DNA of 64,000 nt from Ophiostoma sp. CBS 140.51. Taxonomy: Eukaryota > Ascomycota > Sordariomycetes > Ophiostomatales > Ophiostomataceae. This document shows positions 11,051 through 23,045 of the stretch, in pieces; position 1 is the first letter of the stretch, and each line of letters starts with the position of its first letter. Position numbers and translations under genes: made by a program. Location of the stretch: the NCBI GenBank assembly GCA_029298735.1, contig JANSLP010000016.1:124001-188000 (forward strand), read 5' to 3'. Below the pieces are notes generated by a model. That model saw only the letters and a program-made list of their open reading frames with translations. It was not told where the DNA came from and searched no databases.

Positions 11051-14000
11051 ATGGCACAGCAAGGTCATTCTGGCGCAGGTGCGGGCCCTGGCCCCATCGT
11101 GGGCAGCGCGCCCGTCTCCAACCCAAATCTAAACTCCAGCGGCTACTTTAGCCAGCCCTACCTCCAAGCTCAAGCACAACAGCAACCACACTCGTACGCC
11201 GCGCCCTCTCACCTGCCCGCTCGCTCGCCCTACACCGACAGCCAGAACTTTATGCCCTCCACCCAGAACGCCCTCTCGCCCGACGACGACCAGACGTACC
11301 AGAACACGTTGGCCAACTCGCAGGCCGCGACGGCAGCTCCATCGACTCAGGCGACGCCTGCGCCCTACCACCACCAGCAGCAGCAGCACCAGTACTACGG
11401 CGACGAAGCCGGCGGCCCGAGCGGTACCAGCACTGGCGCCATGGCCGCTGCCGCAGCAGTCAACGGCGGCCGCTTCAACGAGACCTGGGATGCGAGCCAG
11501 CGCGGCAGCTCCATCATGGACGGCGACGGCGGTGCCTACAGCGATGGCGGTGTCAGTGGTACCAGCACCCAGCAGCTGCCCACCCGCTCCAACACGCTCA
11601 AGAAAAAGTCGTCGCTGCGCCGCGCTTCCAGCTTGCACCGCAGCGGCAGCCGCCGCAGCATGAAGGCCGGCAGTGTGCGCAGTCTGGCGCTCCAGAGCCG
11701 CAGCGACAGCGACGAGTCGCACAGCGCCTTTTACTGCCCCGTCCCCACCAAGGGCAACCCGACCGAAGTTTTGGCCGCCCGCTTCCACGCCTGGCGCAAG
11801 ATCTTGAAGGACCTCATCTCGTACCACCGCGAGATCCAGAGCCATTACGAGCAGCGCGCCAAGTCCCTGCAGCGGCTGGCTGCCACGCTTAACGGCTCGA
11901 CCCTCCCGCCCGGTTTCATGACGACTGGCGGCCTCGACGACGCTGCCCAGCAGCTGCGCAACTTCCACAAGCAGGCCGTTTCGGAGGCCATGAAGGCGCG
12001 CGAGATTGAAGAGGACGTCATTTTGGCTTTGACTGGTCTGCGCACTGACCTGAGCCAGAAGATCAAGGAAATCAAGAACATTTCGGGCGATTTCCGCAAC
12101 AATGTCGACAAGGAGATGGACACCACGAAGAAGGCCGTCAAGAATCTGCAGGACAACCTGGGCCAGGCCGAGCTCGACTCGTCTCTGAGCACTGGCCGCC
12201 AAGACCCGTACCTGCTCCGCCTTATGGCCGACCGCCAGCTCGAGCGCCAGATCCAGGAGGAGAACTACCTGCACCAGGCGTTTTTAAACCTCGAAAAGTC
12301 GGGCCGCGAGCTCGAGTCCATTGTCGTCGGCGAGATCCAAAAGTCCTACAACGCCTACGTCGGCATCCTTAAGCGCGAGGCCGGCGCCACCTGGGCCACC
12401 GTTGACGAGCTGCGCGAGGGTCCCATTGCCATGCCCAAGGACCAGGAGTGGTTGTCATTCATTCGCAACAGCGACCAGTTCATCAACCCCGAAATCCCCA
12501 TCCGCTCCTTCCAGTTCATCACGTACCCCGGTCAGAATCACTTCGCTTGCCAGGAGATCCGTGCCGGCCTGCTGGAGCGCAAGAGCAAGTACCTCAAGAG
12601 CTACACTGCGGGCTGGTACGTGCTCTCGCCCACGCACCTGCACGAGTTCAAGTCGGCAGATAAGATGCAGGCCCCCGTCATGTCGCTGTACCTGCCCGAG
12701 CAGAAGCTGGGCTCACACTCCAACGAGGGCGCCTCCTCCAGCAAGTTTGTGCTCAAGGGCCGCCAGACCGGTGGCCTCCACCGCGGCCACACCTGGGTCT
12801 TCCGCGCCGAGAGCTACGACACCATGATGGCCTGGTTTGATGATTTGTACGCCCTGACGGAGAAGACGCCGCAGGAGCGTGAGGATTTCGCTCGCGGCCA
12901 CCAGCAGCTGCAGCACACCCGCAGCATCAGCCGCAACTCCCAGCACACCTATAGCAGTGACGGCGTCGTCAACGAGGACGACGACGAGCCCTTCGCCGTC
13001 AACTCGCCGGCTGCCATGGCCGGCGCCGCGGCGGGTGCCAAGGCTGCCGAGGATGCGTATGCACCGGGATCGGGTCAATCTGCTAGCGGCGTGCCCCTCA
13101 CCCAGCAGACGTCCGTCGTCGCCAGTGACCCTGGCATGATGGGTACGAACAGCGTCGGCGACGACGCCTTCACTCCAGGCACAACACCAGGTGGCCCTTC
13201 CTCGCAGTACCGCTCCCAGTCCGCCTCGGCTGCCCCCTCCCGCCGGCCCTCCCAAGGCGGTCGCTTTCCATCAGACCTCCAGGTAAATGCGCAGCGGGGC
13301 CTGGAGGTGCAAGCCGCCGGAATCCCCATCTCACCCACTAGTGCTGGTGGCTCGGGCTCGCAGCGGGGCTCCGCCACGGCCGCCGACTCGACCTATGGCC
13401 ACTTGGGCCCCGCAGATTCGGTTGTCGATGCACCCTCTGCGGCCGCTTCCGACTATGGCGTGATTGCTGCTGCCGGCGCTATCCCGGGTAGCCAGCAGCA
13501 CGACCTGGCGCCGGGCTCCTCGTCGTATGACAACAATAACAACAACAACACCAACTATGCCGCGTACGGTGCTGCTGGTGCTGCCGGTGTCGCTGCGGGT
13601 GCGTACGGTGCCGAGTCTTGGGAGGCCCAGCAGCAAAAGGAGCAGCAGCTCCAGCAGCAGCAGGACCAGCAGGCCGCCCTTCTCGCGCAGCAGCAGCAGA
13701 CCGAGCTCGACTGGCGAGCACTGCGCGCCCAGCAGGAGCAGTTGCGCCTGGACCAGCAGAGACTGTATGAGCAGCAAGAGCAGCAGCGCCAGCAGATGTT
13801 GTTGGTGCAGCAGCAGCAGCAGCAGCAGCAGCAAACACGGGCGGCGCAGCCGGCCGTCCCTCAACAGACCTCACACCAGGCATCGCACGAGCAGACATCG
13901 ACTGACGGCACTTCTCAAGCCACCCTCGCATCTCGCGCGCAGCAGGCACCGCCCACTGTGGCCCCCGTGATCCCCATGTTTGTCAATGTCAACGACAAGT

Positions 14001-14482
14001 CGAGCCCGGTCAACAGCAGCCACAGCCCAAGCACTGACAGATCGGTCAACAACATCAACGGCCCCGGCAGCACGACGGGTGACAGCGGTAAAGCCTTTAA
14101 CAGCAGCAGCGATGTCGCTGCGGCGGGTCTGGTGGGTGCAGGTGCTGGTGTCGTTGGTGGCGCCGCCGGCGCCTTCGCCGTCCACGGCTACCCCAACGGT
14201 GTCGCCCGCGAACAGCAGGTCTACTCGTCGGAGACGCAGCCGACGTCCGGTGGTGTCACCACAGAGGCGCCGTTTGCCGCCACGACGGGCACGACCGCCA
14301 CGGTCGCTGCTGTTGGAGGCGCTAACGGTACTATCGGAAAGGAGGGCAATTTGGTGGACCACAGCGCTTTTGGCAGCGGCGACCGCCCATCGCTGGCCGA
14401 CCGCAAGGGCAGCACGGCGACGACGCTGTCGCACCTGCACATCCCCGGCGAGTTCCCCAAGACGCCTGCAGAGAGCCGTTAA
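11051..14482 (+). CDS. SLM1: SLM1/SLM2-like TORC2 and PI(4,5)P2 effector (F-BAR-like plus PH domain)
   Basis: A single exon of 1,143 residues. The ATG at 11051 (ACAATGG context) is the only ATG start; the frame is open upstream but only from TTG. Seen: a disordered Gln/Ser-rich head with a basic SSLRRASSLHRSGSRRSMK patch (about 180-205); a helical F-BAR-like region from about 235 to 490; a PH domain at about 495-620, including LKSYTAGWYVLSPTHLHEF and ending HTWVFRAESYDTMMAWFDDL; then a 500-residue low-complexity tail with Gln-rich helix at about 858-933. Known: yeast Slm1/Slm2 bind PI(4,5)P2 through the PH domain, sit at eisosome/MCT domains of the plasma membrane, and recruit TORC2 to Ypk kinases under membrane stress. 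The MSS4 gene in this window makes the lipid it binds. The identification is strong; function in this species is inferred. Confidence 0.92.
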   Translation: MAQQGHSGAGAGPGPIVGSAPVSNPNLNSSGYFSQPYLQAQAQQQPHSYAAPSHLPARSPYTDSQNFMPSTQNALSPDDDQTYQNTLANSQAATAAPSTQATPAPYHHQQQQHQYYGDEAGGPSGTSTGAMAAAAAVNGGRFNETWDASQRGSSIMDGDGGAYSDGGVSGTSTQQLPTRSNTLKKKSSLRRASSLHRSGSRRSMKAGSVRSLALQSRSDSDESHSAFYCPVPTKGNPTEVLAARFHAWRKILKDLISYHREIQSHYEQRAKSLQRLAATLNGSTLPPGFMTTGGLDDAAQQLRNFHKQAVSEAMKAREIEEDVILALTGLRTDLSQKIKEIKNISGDFRNNVDKEMDTTKKAVKNLQDNLGQAELDSSLSTGRQDPYLLRLMADRQLERQIQEENYLHQAFLNLEKSGRELESIVVGEIQKSYNAYVGILKREAGATWATVDELREGPIAMPKDQEWLSFIRNSDQFINPEIPIRSFQFITYPGQNHFACQEIRAGLLERKSKYLKSYTAGWYVLSPTHLHEFKSADKMQAPVMSLYLPEQKLGSHSNEGASSSKFVLKGRQTGGLHRGHTWVFRAESYDTMMAWFDDLYALTEKTPQEREDFARGHQQLQHTRSISRNSQHTYSSDGVVNEDDDEPFAVNSPAAMAGAAAGAKAAEDAYAPGSGQSASGVPLTQQTSVVASDPGMMGTNSVGDDAFTPGTTPGGPSSQYRSQSASAAPSRRPSQGGRFPSDLQVNAQRGLEVQAAGIPISPTSAGGSGSQRGSATAADSTYGHLGPADSVVDAPSAAASDYGVIAAAGAIPGSQQHDLAPGSSSYDNNNNNNTNYAAYGAAGAAGVAAGAYGAESWEAQQQKEQQLQQQQDQQAALLAQQQQTELDWRALRAQQEQLRLDQQRLYEQQEQQRQQMLLVQQQQQQQQQTRAAQPAVPQQTSHQASHEQTSTDGTSQATLASRAQQAPPTVAPVIPMFVNVNDKSSPVNSSHSPSTDRSVNNINGPGSTTGDSGKAFNSSSDVAAAGLVGAGAGVVGGAAGAFAVHGYPNGVAREQQVYSSETQPTSGGVTTEAPFAATTGTTATVAAVGGANGTIGKEGNLVDHSAFGSGDRPSLADRKGSTATTLSHLHIPGEFPKTPAESR
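13808..13834 (+). repeat. (CAG)n run in SLM1
   Basis: Eight CAG codons plus one CAA encode nine glutamines inside a longer Gln-rich, probably helical, segment of the SLM1 tail. The near-pure CAG run makes length polymorphism between strains plausible. Confidence 0.7.
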
Positions 14483-17400
14483 GCAGACGGTAGACTACCA
14501 TTAGGCAGGCTGCTGACTGCTGGGGTGTCTGGTGTTGTTGATCATCTTGCATTTCGCGTCTGTATCTTGTACACTGGATCTTTCATGTTTTTTGTTCTAT
14601 TTTTGTTCTTTTTTGCCTTTCTTTTGTTTTGTCATGTCTATTTGGGGGAACTTGCATTGCTTTCAATGAAATATGGAGCGTGTCTTTATGTTTTGCTCAA
14701 GTCTTTTGCATTTCACTTTGGTTTCTTTGGTTTCTTTGGTCTTTGGTTAGAGGAGGGATATCACAGGCTACGGCCCTGCTTTACGTTTACTGCAATCTTA
14801 TGTTTCATTGTCATTATTCTGCATCCGCTTTTAGGAGAAGTCACTGAAGTGAAAAAGAGGCTTGATGGTTGAGACTTGAGGCGCGAGGCTTGAGGCTTCC
14901 TCTTCTTGTCGGCACAACGACCATACTACACAAGATTGTGGACGGACCGAGAGCCAGCCCCGAGCGAGCGAGTGTGAGTGTGAGAGGAGACAAGATGTAA
15001 AAAAAGATTACGAAGAGCTCATCATATACACAAACAAAATACAACTGTTTTTATACCCATACACAAGTACACGATCTTGACAGGCAATCCTTGACTATGT
15101 CCCTGCTGCACTCATCAATTATATTTGCTCGTCCTAATGTTCCACGGCCTTCTGCGCCATGTCTTTCACCACTATTTTATTTTCTACGAATAGAAATCCC
15201 CCGAGAGTGGCTGTTGCTATACGAGAGGCGTTGCTATGAGTGAAGAGAAACGAAAATAGACAAAACCGCGGAGGGATTGACAAAGGAACGTGCTGTGCTT
15301 GTGGTCGTGCTCCTGCTTGTGGCCATGTTTACTTGTACACCTAGGATACGTGCAGTGCCGTGACATGTTGTTCCTTCTTGCCGGAGCCCTTGGCGGAGCT
15401 GAACTATTGACAGTGTATCCCTTGCTTGAGGTGAAGCCTCTTTAATTTTCTTTTGTTTACTTTTTGACGATAATCGTGAGGCAGGCGAGGGAGGAAAGAC
15501 TTAACCTGGAGGCAGGTCAAGAGGCAGGCTCAAGGAGAGTCAAAGTTACAAAAAAGAGCGGCAGGCACCAAACGAAAAGATCGACACATTCGGCCTGGAG
15601 TGGTGCACTCTCCGTTGGCAACGGTTGTGCAGCCCTTTCCAGAAGGACGACCGTTCTTTTTTTCGGGCACTTCTTTTCTCAATTTTCTTCATTGTACTTT
15701 CTATTTTCTAGCTCCCTTTTTTTTGCTCAGCTTTGCCAACGTTGGGGATGTCCGAGAGGCCAATGGAGACGAGGCGCAAAGAGTAAGAATAAAACGCCCC
15801 TGGTCTGACGTGTATTTTTGTGTGTTTTCTTTCTTTCCTCGTCCGACGTTGTACGAAGAGAACATCGTCCACACACACCACAAACAACCAGTGCACACAA
15901 TTTTATGCATGTGTTTTCTTCACACCATCCTTACTCTGTAATCATCTAGTTGTACTTGTGCTCTGTTACGATGTATTTTCATCGCTTCTCATGTCACTGT
16001 GTCGTCGTCAAGACCCAAACGACGAAAGTAAACAATCGTGAATAAGAGAGATCGACAAGATGTAGGCGCAAGGGATGCGCCGCAGTGGTTGGTCAGGTAG
16101 CGACCGATTAATGGCGCTGGAAAAAAAAGGAAGAGTACAACAAAATCAAAGGCAGGTCCCAGCTAAGACATTTCCACAAGAAAAAGAAAGAGCAAGGAAG
16201 AAAGAAAAGAAAAGAGATGGCAGATGAGAGACACTCGGTACAAAAGAGGGAAAAGACTGTACCACAGTACGACTGAGGGAAGATACCTGCACGCCCCAGC
16301 GCCCAAGCCAATCACCGCCGCCTCTCTGTCGATCCATTTCTCGGCCAAATTGGTCTCGCCACGAACCCGCCAGCACCAGAAAGAGAGCTGCGACCAAACT
16401 GTTTCCGTGTCTACGAACGACGTGCTCCCTCACGTTCTTTTTTCTGTCATCGTTCCTTCTTCTCTTCCATCGTACCAGGTGAGAGCAGGCCCGTCCTGTG
16501 GCGTCGAACCTTGGTGCTCGAGTGAGACCAATAAAACAGCGCCTCTCCCCGAGCGGCCAGCCATGCCAAACAAGGACAGAAAGAAGGAAAAGAAAAAGAA
16601 AGCAGCCACTGTCGGCTTGTTGACTTTTGTCCCCCACGATACCACTTACAGCTGCATCTTTCTCGTACGCGTCGTTCCTTGGATGGGCAAGAAGAGAGAG
16701 AGAGAGAGAGAGCGAAAAAAAAAACGCGAGCATGAACACGGCATCGTCCTGCGAGCCAAGTATGCGTACACATAAGAGAAAACGAGCGCAGCTGCAGACA
16801 AAGAGGGGAAGGACGATGCGATGCAGTCTATTTACAGTTTGGGCTACCACTGTCTTATTTCCTTGGTTCGTTCGCTCGTCCTCCTGCGATGTATTGTCGA
16901 TGCCGCTGCTGTGCTGGGCTTTGGCCAACATTGCCTGGATCGCTCGTTTGTCTGCTCCTCCAAAAGTGATCGGCGACGATCCTTCTACTTTCAACATCGT
17001 GCACTTGTATTCACAGGAATGCAAAACGCATGGCCACAGCCTGGACGGTGGTGACCGTCGTGCCCGCGAGATACGAGTATTCCCTTCTCTGCAAGCAGCA
17101 CAATGGCCATGGATGCTCTTTCTTGTCTGGGCGGCGCAGCGTCCGCTGCCCATTCCCACAACCAGATACTGGGTCCATGTTTAGGCGGCCCAAGCGCAGG
17201 CCCTGGCCGACCCTGGGCCGCATCGACAAAAAGACCTTGAAGAGCCTCGTAGGAAGGGGAAGGAGGATGACGGAGCGGGGAAACACGACCACCGTGGCGA
17301 CCACCCTTCTCTCCAGATGACCCAAGGATATCGGTGCTTTTGCCGCCGAGGCATTCTTTTGGTGAGAGAGAGCTCAGTTGTTCTTTTTTTACTCCCTTCC

Positions 17401-19784
17401 CACGCCGCAGGATTTCCCGCGCAACCCCGAAACGGGTGATCCGAGCACTGGGAACGATACTCAGTAATACGGCATACTCGTCAAAGAACCCAGCCGCACT
17501 CTCGCCAACCAACCCATGTGTCGATCATAGAGGGAGGGGTGTAGTGAGGGGAGGGGTGAACAGGAGCAAAGCATCGTCAGCCACTTCCACTGTTCTCACC
17601 CTTTCCCTTCACTCAACATCTCGCTTGTCAATGATTCTTGCGCTGGCAAGAGATGCAGATGCGGGCCTTTACTTTAAGTCTGTCGGCCTGCAGGCACTTA
17701 ACAAAAGGTACACGATATATCGCCTTCGTGGTTAACTTCATGGACCTCGCCGACGTCGTCTAGATATTGTCTTGCCTTGTTTTGGGGGAATCAGTGTGCC
17801 TGCCGCTGCCATTGGTTCTCAGCCGCATGCACGTTCCCGAGCGGATGTCAAGGAAGCAGAGTCAGAGACAGAGAGAGACAAGACAACGAGTGAGTCTGGT
17901 CTAAAATGGAAGGAAGAACAAAAGAGACAAAAAAAGGTCCCGGCCGGTTCAAACATCCTTCTTTCTTACCCATAGATGCTCCTTGTTGGCTAGGTCAGCT
18001 CTTGACCGGCCTTGACCTTGACCTTGTCCCTTGTCCAGGCACAGCTACCGAACAGCTTACCTGACAACCAGATTGGTCACATCGTAGGATACAAACAGCA
18101 GGCTGTGTCACGATAGAGGGGAGAAGAAGAGCAATTGTCTACCGTTTTCTCTTTTCTTGGAGTGTGCCCGAAAATAGCTGGCGGTGGTTGGTGGGATATC
18201 GTAAAAGGGTGGGTGTGAAGGGGGCGTGCGTCTAAGCCGACCAAAAAGAAAAGAAAAAGAAAATCCATGCAAGACATGTCTCTACCCGGGGATCGTCACT
18301 CTACCTCCACCACCACTTTTTGAGATTTTGCTTTCTTTTTCCCTTTCCTTTTCTGTCTCGTCCACGCTGGACAAGCCCGCTGCAGCCTTTTAAAAGCCTG
18401 CCCATTATTCTGGCTGGAATATATCCCAACCACCACCACGCCTGCAAATCGCAAATCCATTAAGCGTCTGCCGTCACCGGTTGGCCCGCACCCTCCATCC
18501 GCTTTTCACTTACACGCCGTCCCCCACTTTTCACTCTTCCTCCTTCTTCTTCCCGCGTAAAGCAACCACCAGGTCGGTCCGTAAATGGACCCCAAGCCTG
18601 TTGCTGGGCCCGTTGACTTCTATGTGGATCCTTCCATATGGATGTTTGGAGAAGAGAGACCAAGAAAAAGGAAAGAAGCGAAGATCAGAGGCCGGGACAC
18701 AGTCGTCTACTGGTCAGCCTTGTCTTTTTTTTTAAGGGAGCGAGAGAAAAAAAGGAAAGAAAGATTGACAGGCAAAAGTCCTTTTCTCTTATCTCTGCCC
18801 ATCATCGTCTGTCTTTCTTCTCATCATCTCGTCCTCTCTGTTCTCTCATCTTTACTCTCGTACACCCTCAACATCACCCTCACATCACATCATCACCCAT
18901 CACCTGCATCCATCGTCAACAGCTGCTGCTTTTTTCTCACTGTCCATTTTTCAACGGCCGCAGTCGTTCGTTTCGCCCCGAGTGTGACCACAACGGACAT
19001 CAACGAACAAGAAAAGAAGGAAAGAACAAAAGAAGAATACGGACTTCACGACACACCCACTCACAAACATCACCATCCAACATCGCCTTCTCTCACGCCT
19101 TCTGCATCCTGCTGTGCTCGTCGACAAAGCTGATCCCAGACTCGTGGTTCGTTCACATCGCGAGTACATAAACGGAGTCTGTCCGTGCACTACTCTACAA
19201 TTGCACCTCCCCTCTCTCCATCTCGCTTCGCATCCGCCGGGGACGAGAAGAATAGTCAAGAGCAAGAGTGGCTTTCCTCTTCTTGGCCATTTGTCCTGTC
19301 TTCCTTGGCTTGTTTTCCTTTCTCCGACGCCATCCGCCATCTTAATCCGCCTTCATCCGCCCTGCTTTTATAACACGACGCCTCTTTTGACCTGGGCTGT
19401 TGCTCTTGTGTCACGGACAAACATACACACCGCAGATAATAAACACAGCCAACCAACGCCTCGGAGACAGCAGAAAAGAACAAGGAGCAGGGATCCGTCT
19501 TCTTTCCACTTCGGCCCTCCAACCCTTTTCGTCTTTTTCTGTCTTTCCTGTCTTTCCTCGTCTGCCCCTGCTGCCTATCATAAAAGATCCAGTGTCCTGG
19601 GTCTGCAGCAGAAGCTCCCTCTTCTTCTCTTTTCTTTCTTTTTCTTCTTCTCTTTCCTCCTCTTCACATCACCGTCACAACTCGTCTGATATGGCTCGGC
19701 AATCTTGCCCTGAGCCTTGACTGACTGAGTAAACAAAACATCCCTCCAACAACAGTCAACTTCACACACACACACCCACACGCA
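14483..19784. other. Long intergenic region SLM1-MFS transporter
   Basis: This 5.3 kb has no recognised gene. It holds a T-rich stretch likely to be the SLM1 3' UTR (14500-14830), a short (GA)n run near 16691-16714, a TTGACC-type direct repeat near 18000-18030, and a C+T-rich plus strand from about 18300 to 19680 leading into the transporter start. ORFs on both strands are low-complexity and show no family resemblance. Confidence 0.55.
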
Positions 19785-20652
19785 ATGTCTTTCCGCGAAA
19801 GACGGCGGTCAACACCGCTGCCCGTGGGCACTCCCACTTCCAATGCCGAACCCACTGTCGACTTTCAGACCGCCACCGAGGCCATGCAGCGCGCCGCCGA
19901 CGCCATGATTGCCGCGACCGAATCGTTCCGCCAGCAGTTTCACCAGCAAGATATCAATGTGCCAGGTGGGCATGGCTCACACAGCAGTGAGGGCAGTTCG
20001 GGGAGTGGCAGCGGATCAAACACGACAGTGTCTGCCGCCGCACACCACCACCAAAACAACAACCGCGCTGCCTCTGCCGCATCTCACCGCACAACCGCCT
20101 CGGGTCGCCGCCGGCCACTTTCCTACCAGCACCAGACAACCTACCAGCCATATCGCCCACCCTCGGCCGACACGACTCTGCACAGTCCAATGCATTCTGT
20201 TTCGAGACCGGGGTCGGCAGCCAGCGCTGCTCATACTGTTCACTCTCACGCCTATCCACCGCCGGTCCACCGCAATACCACACCCAACCCCAAAGTCTCT
20301 CCCCGCAACAACCCTTATCATACCTACCGCGCCACCCGCGCCAGCACCGGCTCGCCCGCACCACCCGTCTCGTTTCACAACAATGCCGCCAACCTGCATC
20401 CCAGTGCTACTACTGCCAGCATGCCCCCTTTGCCGATGTCCGAATTTTATACTGTTCTCCCGAACGGCACCACCGTTCCCCGCGACGACTCGGGCATCGC
20501 CATGACCACCTCTGCGCCCGTATCTTCTTCATCGGTTCCAGCCACGATCAACAATCCCACCATCCGCTTGGTCGAGCTGCCTGGTCCTTTGGCCATGCAT
20601 CCGCCGTCCATTGACCCGCAACAGCCGCCACGGGCTCTTCAGCAGCAGCAGC

Positions 20653-20692
<40 letters not shown>

Positions 20693-23045
20693 GCAGCAGC
20701 AGCAGCAGCAGCAGCAGGCCGCCGACATGGCCGCCAACGAAGCCGTGCCCTCGACATCAACTGCCCCAACACATTCCCGCAACTCCCATGCCAGCTGGTC
20801 ACTCATGCCCAAGATCCCCAAGACGCTAGACGCAGCAGGAGCAGGGCCCTCGAGACGACTGACGCCGCCCGTGCTGCCAGCAACTGTTCCTGGTGTTCCG
20901 CCTCCCACCGCGATCGGAACGCCAGGTCCGGCATCTCACAACCCTGTCGGCGGTCGCCGCCCATCCATGTCTTCGTACATCGACCTCATCGAGGCCGCTT
21001 CCCGTCTCAAGCGCACACACTCCTACCAGGGCGGCGGCCACGCGGGCGAGATGATCCCGCGTGATGCGTCCTTTACACCCGTCACCCAGGGTGGTGTCAC
21101 CGACGATGGCGAGGCCACAGGCGGCGAGACCACCGAGGTCGAGCGGGAGCGGGAGCGTGACCGGGAGCGCCAAATGCACGAGCACGAGCACGAACATGAG
21201 GCCGAGCCCGAGCCTGTCCTTCAGATTGGCCGCTATACCTATGTCCGCTCCGAGGCCGGCGACCACGAGTACCGCGCCTCGCTGATCCGCGACGACGGCT
21301 CCCGGCGGTACACCACGCGGCCTGTGACGCGCAACAGTTTTGTTGGGATTGGCGGCGGCGGTGTTGGTGGTGGTCGTGTTGGCAGCCGTGTCGGGAGCGT
21401 CGTCGGTAGTCTCAGACGGCTGCCCTCGCTCCGCCAGCGGAAGAAGCCCTCGCCCAATGCACCTTATGGCTTTTCTCTAATGCACGAGTCGCTGTTTGTG
21501 CTCATTATTTGCCTGTCGCAGGTCCTCATGTTGGCCGGCATTGCCCAGGCCCTAATCCCTGCGCGCATCATGAGCTTGTCCTTTCCCGACGCCAGCCCGG
21601 GCAACATTGCCTGGTACACGGCCGCCTATGGCTTGACATCGGGCACGTTCGTGCTTCCCTCGGGGCGTTTAGGAGACTTGTTTGGCCACCGCCGCATCTT
21701 TGTCATTGGCTTCGTCTGGTTTGCCGCCTGGAGCTTGCTGGCCGGCTTCGCGCCCGCCATCCAGCACGCCGGCGCCGACCGCGCCACCTCCCACCGCGGC
21801 ACGACACTCTTTATTATTTGCCGCGCCATGCAAGGGATCGGTCCGGCCATGCTGGTACCCAACGGGCAAGCCATGCTGGGCCGTGCCTACAAACCGGGTC
21901 CCCGCAAGAACATGGTCATGTGTCTCTTTGGTGCATCGTCCCCGCTGGGTTTCGTTGTGGGTGCCGTCATGTCGGCCCTGTTCGCCATCTATGCCTCGTG
22001 GCCGTGGGCGTTTTGGACGCTGGCGGCTGTCTGTGTAGCCCTGGCTGCTGTTAGCATGTTGGTGCTCCCCGCGGACGATATCGACAAGGACCTCATCACT
22101 ACGTCAAAGGATGCGATGGAGACCACCCACCTCGACGAGGACGATACTGACGACGTCGTCATCACCAAGAAGCAGCTGCCCCGCAAAGAAAGCCTGTGGG
22201 TGCGCATGGACGGCATGGGCATTTTGCTGGGTGTCGCCGGTCTGGTGCTCGTCAACTTTGCCTTTAACCAGGCACCCATTGTCGGTTGGGCCACGCCCTA
22301 CACGTACTTTTTGTTGATTCTGGGCCTTTTCTTTGTCGCCGCATTCCTGTACGTCGAAGCCTTCCAGGCTGCCTACCCGCTCGTGCCCCTGGGCGCCATG
22401 CGCTCCACCACCAACTTTGTGCTCGGCTGCACGGCCACCGGTTGGGGCTGCTTTTCGGTTTGGGTGTACTATGTTGTCCAGATGCTCGAGAACCTGCGGG
22501 GGTGGTCTCCGCTCATGACCAGTGCCGCGTTCGCGCCTGCACCCGTCACCGGCCTCATCGCCAGCTTGTTGACAGGGTTCCTGTTCAGCCGCGGCGTCAA
22601 GCCCCATTGGGTCATGCTCCTCAGCATGTTTGCGTTTTTTGTCGGCAGCCTGCTGTTCGCCACCTCGGCGCCCAACCAGCTCTACTGGTACAACCCCTTC
22701 TTCAGTATTCTCATCATGCCCTTTGGCATGGACATGAGCAACCCGGCCGCCATTATCCTTGTCAGCAACAGCGTTCGCCGTGAGCACCAGGGCATCGCCG
22801 CCAGTCTCGTCGTTACGTTTGTCAACTATGCCATTTCGCTGGCTCTCGGTATTGCGGGCTCTGTCGAGGCGGGCGTCTTTGATGCCGACAATCTGCTGGT
22901 CGGCTACCGGGCAGCGCAGTACTTTGGTCTCGGTCTGGGCGGACTGGGCATTCTCTTTGGCACAGCCTTTTTGTGTCAGAGCTACCTGCGGGCACCTCCA
23001 GCGACGGCACCGCAGGTGACAGACGAGAAGACGGGTCGTGTTTAG
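19785..23045 (+). CDS. MFS transporter, DHA2/ATR1-like, with long disordered N-terminal extension
   Basis: A single exon of 1,086 residues. The first roughly 560 residues are disordered: Ser/Thr/His/Pro-rich, with 26 glutamines at 286-311 and an Arg/Glu-His charged run (ERERDRERQMHEHEHEHE). The membrane part starts near residue 563. The major-facilitator motif A appears as GRLGDLFGHRR after the second membrane segment, followed by a motif-B/C-like ICRAMQGIGPAMLVPNGQA stretch. The layout of helices suggests 14 membrane spans, as in DHA2 drug:H+ antiporters. The closest resemblance I see is to the fungal ATR1/YMR279C aminotriazole and boron exporters. Substrate is unknown. Known family members act at the plasma membrane; the 560-residue cytosolic head is unusual for the family and may carry regulatory sites. 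The start ATG lies in a CACGCAATGTC context after a CA-rich leader. Confidence 0.85.
20640..20717 (+). repeat. Polyglutamine-encoding CAG/CAA tract
   Basis: Twenty-six consecutive Gln codons arranged as four CAG, thirteen CAA, nine CAG, in the cytosolic head of the MFS transporter. The uninterrupted CAA block is the part most likely to vary in length. Confidence 0.9.

Noticed and set aside
16499..16520. GGTTCGACGCC on the minus strand, resembling a tRNA B box
   Set aside because: The flanks cannot pair as a T stem, and no A box or acceptor stem is found at the right distance.
16146..17159. 337-codon minus-strand frame between SLM1 and the MFS gene
   Set aside because: It includes simple-repeat-derived Ser/Leu runs from a GA tract, no family resemblance and no exon-like third-position bias.
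16991..17512. 173-codon minus-strand frame
   Set aside because: There is no recognisable domain, frames on both strands overlap it, and there is no codon bias.
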